Below are positions 16,692 through 25,246 of a stretch of 64,000 nt of DNA, in pieces (position 1 is the first letter of the stretch; every line of letters starts with the position of its first letter). The DNA comes from JACPYF01 sp947085845 (GTDB lineage: Bacteria; Patescibacteriota; Saccharimonadia; Saccharimonadales; Saccharimonadaceae): the NCBI GenBank assembly GCA_947085845.1, contig CAMTXO010000002.1, forward strand, positions 510,048-574,047. Reading direction: 5' to 3'. The notes beneath the pieces are model-generated. The model was not told the origin of the DNA. It saw only the letters and a program-made list of their open reading frames with translations, and did not search any database. The translations under genes and the position numbers were made by a program.

Positions 16692-17516
16692 ATGAAAACG
16701 ACATACAAAAAGATGATTGCGGTTTGCATGGTGCTGGTGTTTACACTGGCCTGTGTGTCAACTGCCCAGGCAAGAACGCTGGACAAAAGGCGTGGATGGA
16801 TCGCCTTCGGGGGAACCACCAAGCCGACCACCACCAAGAAAACAGTCGGTGGTATGCCTATCGGAGTACGCTACACGTTGCCAGATGTCTACTATGTAGG
16901 AATGCGTACTCCTGTCAAAGTAACATTTCTGTACGATGCGAAGACCAAGGGGCTCTTTGGATCGTACAAGAACGGCAAGCGATACGCCTATGGCAAGCTG
17001 TACGGAAAGAAACGATTCAAGGTCTTTGATCTGAAGCTTGTTGCTAGCCAATCAGCGGGTCTTGATGAGTTCGATGCGGAAAACGCATCAGCTCTAAGTA
17101 GCGAAGTAAGGCGCAAGTACATATTGGTTCGTCCGAACAAAACCCGTACGGTAACGTTCTGGGTAACGTTCGATAAATGCTACCAATGGCCGGACCCTTC
17201 ACTTCCTGGTACGTTTCCAAACATTCCTCGATCGTACTATCTCGATCTGTTGTTTGGTTTCAAAACACCTCCGGCTGGCTATCCTTGTGTGTGGGCACCA
17301 GCCCTCACCATTAGCTGGAAGGGGAAGATTGCCAGAAAGGGCTTTGCTACGCAACAAAACGGAAGTTTTCCGTTGCGTATCATTCCGCTCATCCCTGGAT
17401 CAAAAACCGCTATGACACCGTCACCCGCGGCTCCTGTAGTACCTAGTGAAACTGTTGAGCCGACGAGTCCTTCAGGACCTACAGGCTCAACGGGACCAAC
17501 TGGCCCAACGGGCTGA
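16692..17516 (+). CDS. Secreted protein with collagen-like C-terminal tail
   Basis: 274 residues. A clear signal peptide (MKTTYKKMIAVCMVLVFTLA, cleavage after AQA near residue 28) sends it across the membrane. The mature part is basic and beta-rich, with aromatic and proline motifs (YYVGMRTPVKVTFLYDAK, WVTFDKCYQWPDPSLPG) and only two cysteines. A Pro/Thr/Ser-rich linker ends in Gly-X-Thr triplets (GPTGSTGPTGPTG), collagen-like but very short. No sortase signal or membrane anchor. I do not recognise the core domain. GAGGAGG lies 5 nt before the ATG. It is monocistronic with a strong promoter and terminator, and by eye more GC-rich than its neighbours. Confidence 0.82.
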   Translation: MKTTYKKMIAVCMVLVFTLACVSTAQARTLDKRRGWIAFGGTTKPTTTKKTVGGMPIGVRYTLPDVYYVGMRTPVKVTFLYDAKTKGLFGSYKNGKRYAYGKLYGKKRFKVFDLKLVASQSAGLDEFDAENASALSSEVRRKYILVRPNKTRTVTFWVTFDKCYQWPDPSLPGTFPNIPRSYYLDLLFGFKTPPAGYPCVWAPALTISWKGKIARKGFATQQNGSFPLRIIPLIPGSKTAMTPSPAAPVVPSETVEPTSPSGPTGSTGPTGPTG

Positions 17517-17534
17517 TCTAACACGTAGATTGAT

Positions 17535-17563
17535 ACGCCACGGCATAATAGCCGTGGCGTTTT
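17535..17563 (+). terminator. Intrinsic terminator of the secreted-protein gene
   Basis: Perfect 10-bp stem (17535-17544 with 17551-17560), loop ATAATA, then a short T-run. Confidence 0.9.
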
Positions 17564-17585
17564 CAATTTGTCTTTGGTTAATAAT

Positions 17586-17614
17586 TTGCTTACCCTTATC
17601 TGACGTAGTATAGT
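17586..17614 (+). promoter_or_regulatory. Promoter of the surface-protein operon
   Basis: TTGCTT (17586-17591), 17-nt spacer, TATAGT (17609-17614). The predicted start at 17621 is one base before the ATG. Confidence 0.7.
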
Positions 17615-17621
17615 TTTAAGC

Positions 17622-18113
17622 ATGAGCAAGAAAAGAACGAAACGAAATATTTTTTTGTTTAATAAACGTTATTTTTTTTACGCCTTATTTTTTTTGATTG
17701 TAGCATTTTTTGTAGCTGGTTTTGTATTTTATAATAACAAAGGCGGAAGCTTAATTGCTGAAAAAAAATATGGTGTATCAACCAACACGGACTGCAGTGG
17801 TTTATTGAACGCTGTCGATAAAGCGATATTGGCTAACGATACCAAGAACGCCAAGCTACTTCTGAGTAGTAACTCTACTATTTGTAAAGAAGAAGAGAGC
17901 AAAAAACTCCAACTAAACTTTTTTGCTAGAAATGCTGCAGCACAATATCTAACTGGTGATAAAAAGGCAGCGAAAGACTCTGCTGCTGATGCGATAGAAC
18001 TAGATAAAAAAATGCCTGAGTTTGAAAAACAAACCCCTAATTACGAGTCAATGATTATCGATATGCAAGATATTAAGAACAATCAATATGAAGGTGATGG
18101 AGTATTCTACTAG
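17622..18113 (+). CDS. Membrane-anchored protein before the giant surface protein
   Basis: 163 residues. A very basic N-terminus (KKRTKRNIFLFNKR) and one membrane helix (~19-41, very Phe-rich) anchor a ~120-residue extracellular domain. That domain is helical and TPR-like in feel (AKLLLSSN, ARNAAAQYLTGDKKAAKDSA), with two cysteines that could form a disulfide. Family unknown. The stop codon abuts the ATG of the 1445-residue surface protein, so the two are made together; it may help export or hold that protein at the cell surface (inference). The mRNA is predicted leaderless. Confidence 0.8.
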   Translation: MSKKRTKRNIFLFNKRYFFYALFFLIVAFFVAGFVFYNNKGGSLIAEKKYGVSTNTDCSGLLNAVDKAILANDTKNAKLLLSSNSTICKEEESKKLQLNFFARNAAAQYLTGDKKAAKDSAADAIELDKKMPEFEKQTPNYESMIIDMQDIKNNQYEGDGVFY

Positions 18114-21100
18114 ATGAGTTACCTAACGACACATCCTAAGATTGGTTCACGTCAACTATTGGCGTTGATATATACGACATTAGTTATGGCGATGGTAATA
18201 TTTTTGTCACATACCTCATATGCTGCATTTTCAGGTATGCCAACCAACCTTGCTGCCGACGGAAGAGAGGATAGCTCTAACCCTGCAATTGTGCACCTTT
18301 CACGCGTAGGAAATGATGCCACTGGTAATGGGGGGTTACTACAAACAACAACTATCAAAGTATATTATCCTGGGGACGCCCCTCCAATAGGGGACGCTGC
18401 GAAGATTTTTGTTGATCGAATCCAAGGTTCGTGTGATCTTGTAGCATATGTCAACGGTTCTAGCGGTGAGTTGATTAGGTATAACACTGCTGAAACATGC
18501 AATATAATGAAATTTCAACTACCTTCCACGACTGCAGTTTGGAAATCTCTTTCTACGACAGAAGGTAACTTTAGAGTAGCTACGATAACATTTAAATTAT
18601 CTGATGCGGGAGAAGATTTCAATGAAGATCCAATACAAGACACAGCGAATTCAGGGTTTCGCAGAACAATAGATATCAATCACTTTTCTTCATTCAACGG
18701 TTCAAGGCTCGGTTTTGCAGGTGGAAAGCCGGTTACTATCGATACAAACTCGGGCGGCGGATTAACTTGGGGGTTTACCCTAGCTTTTGGTGTACCATGT
18801 AACGCTTCGGCCACAAACAGTGTTACTTGGAGGGATGATGACCAGGGCTTAGATCCTCAGCATGGGTATGTTATGGATACCTCAATGAGCAATGCGGATA
18901 CAGGCAATGTAGTCGGCTCAAACCCTAGCTGGGGAGGCAAAGGCTTGGGTAGCATGGCTGTTTCTCTCAACTCGAATAATCGTTATGATTGGAATTGGAC
19001 AGATGTTTACAAGGGTAATGCTATAAGAATTTATTATCCATACGATACGGCATGGTATTACCTGAGTTGCCTGCCAAAAAGTTGGGAGCTTGCTGACTAT
19101 AGTTATATATCAAGCAATGGGTATAATCTAGGTGATTCTCATGGACAAATATCTAGACCTGAAGATGGACCGGCACCAGGAGAGAACTTTCAGTTTATAA
19201 ATGATATAAGAAATAACGGAGAAAGAGCTGTCTCGGATGGTTTTTGGAGGTGTTTAGATAATTCTGATTATCCAGTTGCTGATACTGATCCGGATACCCC
19301 AGGCCACCAAACAGCAGGCTGGTCGGGCGGCGCTAACAATTCGTGTAAGGATAATCCAGACGGTAGGGCTTGGTGGTTGAAAGATAACACAGAGCAAATT
19401 GTTTTTGATAGATCAAGAACTGGCTATGTAGACGACACATTTGCTTGTATAGGCACTGGTGTTACTCCAGGTAATTTGCTCTACAATAATCCAAATGGCG
19501 CATGGAATTGGTGGGACAATAACGCTGTTCGGGGTGTTGGTTGTAGTGCAACGCCTGGTCCGCACGATGGGAGTGGAGGTCAAGATCTGCAGTTGCAGGC
19601 TAGTGATGGTGGCAGGACTATATGTCAAAACGGAAGTTACTATCCTCGATATGCGATTGAAAAAAAAGAGAGCAGTTATGATTCAACAAAGACAACTGGA
19701 TGGACATTACCGCATGATTTGGGACAAGATGACAGAGCGTACATGTCACTCTGTCTTCAGATGCCGTATTACTACAACCTAACACCAGAACTGGATGTCG
19801 GTGGTAATGAGGGTGGCACTATACAGCAAGGAGATGACCTAACGGTAACAGGTGAAGTAAGTCAGCCAAGTTCTTCTGGTGGTCGCAACCATACATATAG
19901 CCAGTCGGGCAAGGACAAGGGTATAGTGCAGTTTAGATTTGATTCTGGCGAAACACTACCAACTGCCCTGACGGGTGGAGATGATTCTGTATCTCCACTA
20001 CTATGGTGTGCCAACAGGGCAAGCGCAGCTGCATGTTCAACCGTGACTAGCAAGACCGATGCAGTAGGGATTCCAGCCGACAGTAACGGAACGCTATCAA
20101 TCCATAACGGAACTGGTCAGATTATCAATACCGAAACTTTGGCTGTTGGTACGAAACTTTGCTATGCAACATATGTACAGCATCCTAAAAATACTACAAA
20201 CAGCGACGTTGTTGGGGGTGATTCTGTGTACAGGTACAGCGACATAGAATGTGCAGTAGTGACAAAAGCGCCAAAGATACAATTCCTGAGGGGTGATGTT
20301 AGCGTTGGACGCAAGTGGAGTACTGATACAACCTGTACTGGTGGTACTGTGACGGACGCACCTATAGTTGCCTCTGGAGCGCCTAATGCAGCTAACACAA
20401 AATCAAGCCCTAACTATTATGGATCATGGGTAGAGTACGGCGCACTGGCAACTGGTGAAATAAGTGGTTTGGGCAGTGGCGCAAGTCCATATGGGCTAGT
20501 AGGCTCGACAACTTATAACGCAGCAACAGCGTTTCGATGGGCAAAGCAGCTGACCTTTGCAAATACTGATGGTGGCGCAGGTGAGTACGCTTATGGTGGT
20601 AATTGGTGTTTGCAAAATCCATTTGCACGTGTGACCAGCAATAGTACAAATATTGAAGATATAAAGAACAGCCCAGTTAACCAGCCAGATGTGTATAACG
20701 AAACAAGTGGCAGACTGCAGCTAAATGAGCTTGCTGAGAAGGTTCCAAAAGAATATGACAAAACTGGCTATACGGTTAATGGTAGCGTTAATATAGCGCC
20801 GCCAAATACTGATGTACCGCCAACTGTTGTAGAAGTTGTGGCAAAATCTCAGCATGATACAACTCAAAAAGGCTGTCCAAAAATACGCATTCAAGCAACA
20901 GACAAAGACAATGCTGCCATAACCGACCAAGACACAAAATGTCTCAAATCAACCGATTACCAGACGTATACATACAATATGTACCTGGGGCCAAATGGTC
21001 CAGGATCTATTGATCTGCAGTTTGTGAACGATGCTTGGGGTGGAACAAACTTCATGCGGGGCGGCTCATCAAACTTTGACAGAGATGTATTTGTTCAAAG

Positions 21101-22451
21101 TATAACTATTAACGGTAAAGAGGTTTATAAGTATGACGAAACGCATCCTGGTGTTACATACAGAGGGGATTGGCATAACAGTTCCAACAAATCATTGAGC
21201 TGTAACTCTGCTTCGGAGCAAGGTCGGCGTTTAATAGGTGACGAGGCGACAAGTCTTTCCTGGGGCGCTCCCTATCCTTGTTACGGCATAAGTGTCGGCG
21301 GTATCGACGCTAAAATACCATTGACCGCTCCATCTTATAACCCTGTGTCTAAAAAAGTTAGAGTAACTGTCAGTGCGAGTGCTAATATTACAAACAATAT
21401 AGGAGCCTATGGAGGTGCACAACTGTCTAATAACGGCTGCCCGCATATGGGAATTACGGTAAAAACCGACGATGGTCAGTATCGTGAAGATGTAAAAAAA
21501 GTGTGTGCAGCGGCAGGCAACTGGCAGGACTACACGTTTGATACCAATATTGGTAAAGACACAATAGACTGGGTGAGTGCTATGTTTGATGCGCCAGACG
21601 GATACGGTGGTGGCGCAGGCAACGAAAGAGATCTGTTTGTGCGGAGTGTCAGAGTAGAATACGAAGGTTCAAGTACGAGCCAGACGTATAACACTACGCC
21701 TGGTAGCGGAGCAGGCAATATATGGATGATTACAAATAGCGGTGGTGCAGCTGGCACTACGCCAGTAGGAACACAAGTCGATAAGGCGATCAATGATACA
21801 TCCACGTACACCAATGTATGTAACACCAATGGCCAAGATTATGTATCGTTATTTGCTGCCGAAGATTCTGCATATGACGGGCATTGTCTAGGCGTAAAGA
21901 TAACAAATGTTGTGGCCCTCCCACCCCCTCCACCTCCTACGAGCATACTTGACGAGAACTACGACGGTTTTGCTGGTAGAAGTATTGTCATCTATGCCAA
22001 AAAACCACAAGGCGATAGCTGTAGCAATAACGATAATGCAGCGGGTAACATAGTGATAAGCCAAAATATTGACTATAAAAAAGACGGTTTTACAGATGTA
22101 ACCAAATTGCCACGAATAGTTATTATGGCTGACTGTAATATACGTATTTTAGACAATGTCACCAAAATTAGAGCTACGCTCATTGCTGGCGATGCCATCA
22201 AAACATGTACTACACAAGCTAGGACAAAAGATGAATGCACGGAGCCTCTGTATGTTCGTGGTGCGGTGTCTGCGAAACGTCTCTTGCTATGGCGTACTGC
22301 CAATGCAGACCTAACCGACACCGTAGGGGCGACGACACCGGCAGAAAGCTTCGACCTCAGTCCAAGTCAGATGATCGCTGGCTATAGTCGGGATAGTAAT
22401 TCTAGTCAACCTAGAACGGTATACGAGAAAGATCTGCCTCCTAGATATTAA
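18114..22451 (+). CDS. Giant secreted surface protein with two carbohydrate-binding-like modules
   Basis: 1445 residues. A signal peptide (hydrophobic stretch LLALIYTTLVMAMVIFL, cleavage after SYA near 37) exports it. The N-terminal ~850 residues are rich in W, Y, N, D and C. Two modules, about 900-1007 and 1070-1184, each end in a motif like calcium-dependent xylan-binding modules (CBM36/60): FVNDAWGG then DRDVFVQSITING, and FDAPDGYGGGAGNERDLFVRSV. A PPPPPP hinge near 1268 precedes a C-terminal domain (about 1275-1445) ending KDLPPRY. Similar ends occur in large proteins beside CPR pilus genes. I infer a pilus-associated or surface adhesin that binds polysaccharide. Confidence 0.85.
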   Translation: MSYLTTHPKIGSRQLLALIYTTLVMAMVIFLSHTSYAAFSGMPTNLAADGREDSSNPAIVHLSRVGNDATGNGGLLQTTTIKVYYPGDAPPIGDAAKIFVDRIQGSCDLVAYVNGSSGELIRYNTAETCNIMKFQLPSTTAVWKSLSTTEGNFRVATITFKLSDAGEDFNEDPIQDTANSGFRRTIDINHFSSFNGSRLGFAGGKPVTIDTNSGGGLTWGFTLAFGVPCNASATNSVTWRDDDQGLDPQHGYVMDTSMSNADTGNVVGSNPSWGGKGLGSMAVSLNSNNRYDWNWTDVYKGNAIRIYYPYDTAWYYLSCLPKSWELADYSYISSNGYNLGDSHGQISRPEDGPAPGENFQFINDIRNNGERAVSDGFWRCLDNSDYPVADTDPDTPGHQTAGWSGGANNSCKDNPDGRAWWLKDNTEQIVFDRSRTGYVDDTFACIGTGVTPGNLLYNNPNGAWNWWDNNAVRGVGCSATPGPHDGSGGQDLQLQASDGGRTICQNGSYYPRYAIEKKESSYDSTKTTGWTLPHDLGQDDRAYMSLCLQMPYYYNLTPELDVGGNEGGTIQQGDDLTVTGEVSQPSSSGGRNHTYSQSGKDKGIVQFRFDSGETLPTALTGGDDSVSPLLWCANRASAAACSTVTSKTDAVGIPADSNGTLSIHNGTGQIINTETLAVGTKLCYATYVQHPKNTTNSDVVGGDSVYRYSDIECAVVTKAPKIQFLRGDVSVGRKWSTDTTCTGGTVTDAPIVASGAPNAANTKSSPNYYGSWVEYGALATGEISGLGSGASPYGLVGSTTYNAATAFRWAKQLTFANTDGGAGEYAYGGNWCLQNPFARVTSNSTNIEDIKNSPVNQPDVYNETSGRLQLNELAEKVPKEYDKTGYTVNGSVNIAPPNTDVPPTVVEVVAKSQHDTTQKGCPKIRIQATDKDNAAITDQDTKCLKSTDYQTYTYNMYLGPNGPGSIDLQFVNDAWGGTNFMRGGSSNFDRDVFVQSITINGKEVYKYDETHPGVTYRGDWHNSSNKSLSCNSASEQGRRLIGDEATSLSWGAPYPCYGISVGGIDAKIPLTAPSYNPVSKKVRVTVSASANITNNIGAYGGAQLSNNGCPHMGITVKTDDGQYREDVKKVCAAAGNWQDYTFDTNIGKDTIDWVSAMFDAPDGYGGGAGNERDLFVRSVRVEYEGSSTSQTYNTTPGSGAGNIWMITNSGGAAGTTPVGTQVDKAINDTSTYTNVCNTNGQDYVSLFAAEDSAYDGHCLGVKITNVVALPPPPPPTSILDENYDGFAGRSIVIYAKKPQGDSCSNNDNAAGNIVISQNIDYKKDGFTDVTKLPRIVIMADCNIRILDNVTKIRATLIAGDAIKTCTTQARTKDECTEPLYVRGAVSAKRLLLWRTANADLTDTVGATTPAESFDLSPSQMIAGYSRDSNSSQPRTVYEKDLPPRY

Positions 22452-22497
22452 AAAAGCTAACTTCTTAAAAAAGACTTGCTAACAGCTATAGCGCTTG

Positions 22498-22506
22498 TGC
22501 TATAAT
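22498..22506 (+). promoter_or_regulatory. Extended -10 promoter of the pilM operon
   Basis: TGCTATAAT, 11 nt before the pilM ATG, so the leader is about 5 nt. The 14-nt string GCTTGTGCTATAAT recurs before the minor pilin gene at 30856. Confidence 0.7.
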
Positions 22507-22517
22507 AACCACCAGAT

Positions 22518-23570
22518 ATGAAATTACTAAATACGGTGGGCGATTTTTTTGCATTAGATATAGGTACAACTGCTATTCGAATAGTGCAGCTTGCACGTAA
22601 TGGCAAAACGGATTCATGGACATTGGTAAAGTATGGCTATGCGCCAGTAGACCCAAAAGTGAGTGTCAGTGATGCAGCAGAAGACCAACGACGACTGGGC
22701 GAGATAATAATGACAGCGCTCGGTCAGAGCGGAATTTCAACACGCGACGTAGTAGTTGGTATACCTTCAAATAAAACATTTGCTACGGTTGTAGATTTGG
22801 CAAAAATGACGCCACAAGAGCTGAAAGTAAATGTAAAGTACCAGGCCGAACAATACATACCGATGCAGATCAACGAAGTAAAACTCGATTGGGCGCTACT
22901 AGGAGACAGCCCAACTGGAGCTGATAAGTCAGAAGTGCTGCTTACAAGTGTGGCCAATAGTTATAACGAGGCTCGACTTGATATGTTAGAAAACTTGGGG
23001 TTGAATGTTGTGGCTACGGAGCCAGATTCAATTGCGATGTTGCGAGCGATATTCCCTATGGACGCCAAAGGCGCAACTATGGTTTTTGACATGGGATACA
23101 ATACCAGTGATCTCGTAGTAACAATGGATGGTGGACCACGATTGGTGCGCTCTATCCCTGTTGGCTTGCAAACCCTTATCAAGATGGCCATGAGCAACCT
23201 AAACATCGAACAAAATCAGGCAGAACAATTTATTTTGAAATTTGGACTATCTCCTGACAGGCTCGAAGGGCAAGTAATACGCGCAATTGAAGGCGCTATC
23301 GACCAGTTTATAGCTGAAATTAATAAATCTGTAACCTTTTTCCAAAACCGATATACAAATAGTACGGTAAGTACTATCTATGTAGCTGGCTATGGTGCTG
23401 CTGTGCCACTTTTTGCGGAAAACATTGGGCAAAAAACAAATATATCAGCAGTGTTGGCGAATCCATGGCAAAAAGTACAAATGTCATCAGCTGACAAAGA
23501 GAAACTACAGCCTATCTCAACCCAGTTTGGTGTTGCTATAGGCTTGGCTCAGAGGATGAAAGTGCTATGA
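22518..23570 (+). CDS. pilM: Type IV pilus assembly protein PilM
   Basis: Actin/FtsA-like cytoplasmic ATPase fold that links the motor side of the pilus machine to PilN. The phosphate-1 loop FALDIGTTAIRIVQL lies near residue 12, the family region VKYQAEQYIPMQINEVKLDW in the middle, and a second nucleotide loop VFDMGYNTSDLVV near 193. Length 350, normal. First gene of a tight operon with pilN, pilO, a small membrane protein, pilB, pilT and pilC. There is no Shine-Dalgarno site and the leader is very short. Confidence 0.93.
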   Translation: MKLLNTVGDFFALDIGTTAIRIVQLARNGKTDSWTLVKYGYAPVDPKVSVSDAAEDQRRLGEIIMTALGQSGISTRDVVVGIPSNKTFATVVDLAKMTPQELKVNVKYQAEQYIPMQINEVKLDWALLGDSPTGADKSEVLLTSVANSYNEARLDMLENLGLNVVATEPDSIAMLRAIFPMDAKGATMVFDMGYNTSDLVVTMDGGPRLVRSIPVGLQTLIKMAMSNLNIEQNQAEQFILKFGLSPDRLEGQVIRAIEGAIDQFIAEINKSVTFFQNRYTNSTVSTIYVAGYGAAVPLFAENIGQKTNISAVLANPWQKVQMSSADKEKLQPISTQFGVAIGLAQRMKVL

Positions 23571-24286
23571 TTGAGCTCAACCTACTACCAGATATCAAGC
23601 AAGAGTTTGTACACGCTCAGCGTCAGAAACGTTTAGTTGTATCTGTGATGGTTTTGACTAGTATTGGCGCTGTCGCACTAGTTCTACTACTAGGATTTTA
23701 TGCGTATGCTGTGCAACCGGTGCGTAACACCATCGAAGATAATCTTATAGCTGATAATTCAAAAAAGTTAAAGAGTAATAAAAATCTTGTGCGCAACCTT
23801 ACTATACAAAATCAGTTATCTAGCATTACAGGGTTGCACGAAATGAAACCTCTGTATCAACGACTTTTCGACTTTTTAAAAGTAATTAACCCTAGTGCAC
23901 CGAATAACATCAGCATTTCAGAGGCAAGTATTTTACAGAATGAAGAAGGTAGGAATATTCTCGTTTTAGAAGCCAGTGCAAAGGATTTTCAGGCAGTAAA
24001 AGTTTTCCAAGACACACTAGAAAATGCAAAGCTTACATACGTACTTGACGGAAAGAAGAGTGAAGAGAAACTTTTTGACCTGGTGGACATAACCGAACAA
24101 GCACTTGGTACAAGAAGTGATGGCGAAAAAGTTGCATCATTTAAAGTAGGACTAGAGTATAACGAGAATACTTTTGCTTGGAACGCATCGAAAGTGTCAG
24201 TAAAAATTCCAAACAAGAACACCAATCAGACAGCTCAAAATGTATTTGCAGATGCACCGACAGTAACTAAAGAGGGGTCGCAGTAA
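23567..24286 (+). CDS. pilN: Type IV pilus assembly protein PilN
   Basis: Bitopic inner-membrane protein of the pilus alignment complex. The short cytoplasmic N-terminus IELNLLPDIKQ is the conserved PilM-binding motif. One membrane helix (~25-48) is followed by a coiled coil (~55-85) and a ferredoxin-like extracellular domain. 239 residues, slightly longer than the ~180-200 of proteobacterial PilN. The ATG overlaps the pilM stop by 4 nt. Confidence 0.88.
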   Translation: MIELNLLPDIKQEFVHAQRQKRLVVSVMVLTSIGAVALVLLLGFYAYAVQPVRNTIEDNLIADNSKKLKSNKNLVRNLTIQNQLSSITGLHEMKPLYQRLFDFLKVINPSAPNNISISEASILQNEEGRNILVLEASAKDFQAVKVFQDTLENAKLTYVLDGKKSEEKLFDLVDITEQALGTRSDGEKVASFKVGLEYNENTFAWNASKVSVKIPNKNTNQTAQNVFADAPTVTKEGSQ

Positions 24287-24999
24287 TGGCAGATAGTAAA
24301 GAGCAAAAACCAAATATCTCTGGAGCTTCATCTTCTGCTGTGGGCTTAAGAAAGCGACAACAGATTGCAGCTAGTAACAAAACAATGTTTTTGTGGGTTG
24401 CCGGAGCGTCGGTAGTGGTGGCATTTGCCATTGTAATATCAATTTTTTTGGTCAAACAAATAATGTTTTCCGAGAAAATATTGATAGAAAAGAGAGAAAC
24501 GGTCTCTACACTAGAAAAAAATATTAAAAGCGCAAAAGAGCTGGATAAAAATGTCAATAAACTAAGGGCAAATAAAAACCTTTCTCAGCTGCGGAACAAA
24601 GCCTCGAGCAATAGTCTCGATGTAATAATCGATGCGTTGCCATATAGAGCAGATAAGGCCGCTCTGGGAGCTTCTTTGCAGAAAGTCCTACTCACTGATG
24701 CTTCTATTGATGCGCTAGATATCGAGAGCGAAGAAGGGACGTCAAGTGACTTAACTGCTGTACAAACCGAACAGGTTGGTACAAGTGAGCCGATGACATT
24801 TACTTTTAAAGTAACTGGAGGAGTTGATCAAATCAAGGCCGTCCTAGACAAGTTGAACAAATCTATACGGCCAATTGTCATTACTTCGTTCCAGGTGGAG
24901 TCTGCAGGTGGCAATAATTTAACTGCCAGCATACAAGCATCGACATATTATCAGCCTGCTCGTCAGTTTGAGTTAACTGAAAAGGTAATAAAACCATGA
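24286..24999 (+). CDS. pilO: PilO-like pilus assembly protein
   Basis: Partner of PilN by position and architecture: cytoplasmic N-terminus of ~35 residues, one membrane helix (~36-60), a coiled coil (KRETVSTLEKNIKSAKELDK and following), then an alpha/beta domain with strands MTFTFKVTGG and PIVITSFQVES, as in the PilO ferredoxin-like fold. 237 residues. Start and stop of pilN overlap in TAATG. Sequence identity to model PilO is probably low, so the call leans on context. Confidence 0.75.
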   Translation: MADSKEQKPNISGASSSAVGLRKRQQIAASNKTMFLWVAGASVVVAFAIVISIFLVKQIMFSEKILIEKRETVSTLEKNIKSAKELDKNVNKLRANKNLSQLRNKASSNSLDVIIDALPYRADKAALGASLQKVLLTDASIDALDIESEEGTSSDLTAVQTEQVGTSEPMTFTFKVTGGVDQIKAVLDKLNKSIRPIVITSFQVESAGGNNLTASIQASTYYQPARQFELTEKVIKP

Positions 25000-25235
25000 A
25001 AAAGAATGATTTTGCAGCTTTGATTTTAATAGCTTCTGTGAGCCTGCTTATTGCATGGTTTACTGCAAGTGCTGTAATAGGAGAACCTAAAAAATCAGCA
25101 CAAAAAGTAAAAACAGTTGAAACGATTGTTGGTACTACAGAAAATCCCGACAAAAAGATATTTAACAAAAATGCCATAAACCCAACTGTTGAAAGTGCTA
25201 TCGGTAAGTCTTCTGACAGTCTACCGTTTAATTAA
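24996..25235 (+). CDS. Small membrane protein of the pilus operon
   Basis: 79 residues with one N-terminal membrane helix (~7-27) and a short, charged, probably disordered external tail ending SDSLPFN. It overlaps the pilO stop by 4 nt and precedes pilB by 11 nt, the place where pilP lies in proteobacteria. It is too short for PilP and lacks a lipobox, so I leave it unnamed. Its conserved position suggests a part in the alignment complex. Confidence 0.75.
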   Translation: MKKNDFAALILIASVSLLIAWFTASAVIGEPKKSAQKVKTVETIVGTTENPDKKIFNKNAINPTVESAIGKSSDSLPFN

Positions 25236-25246
25236 GGGGTGTATTG

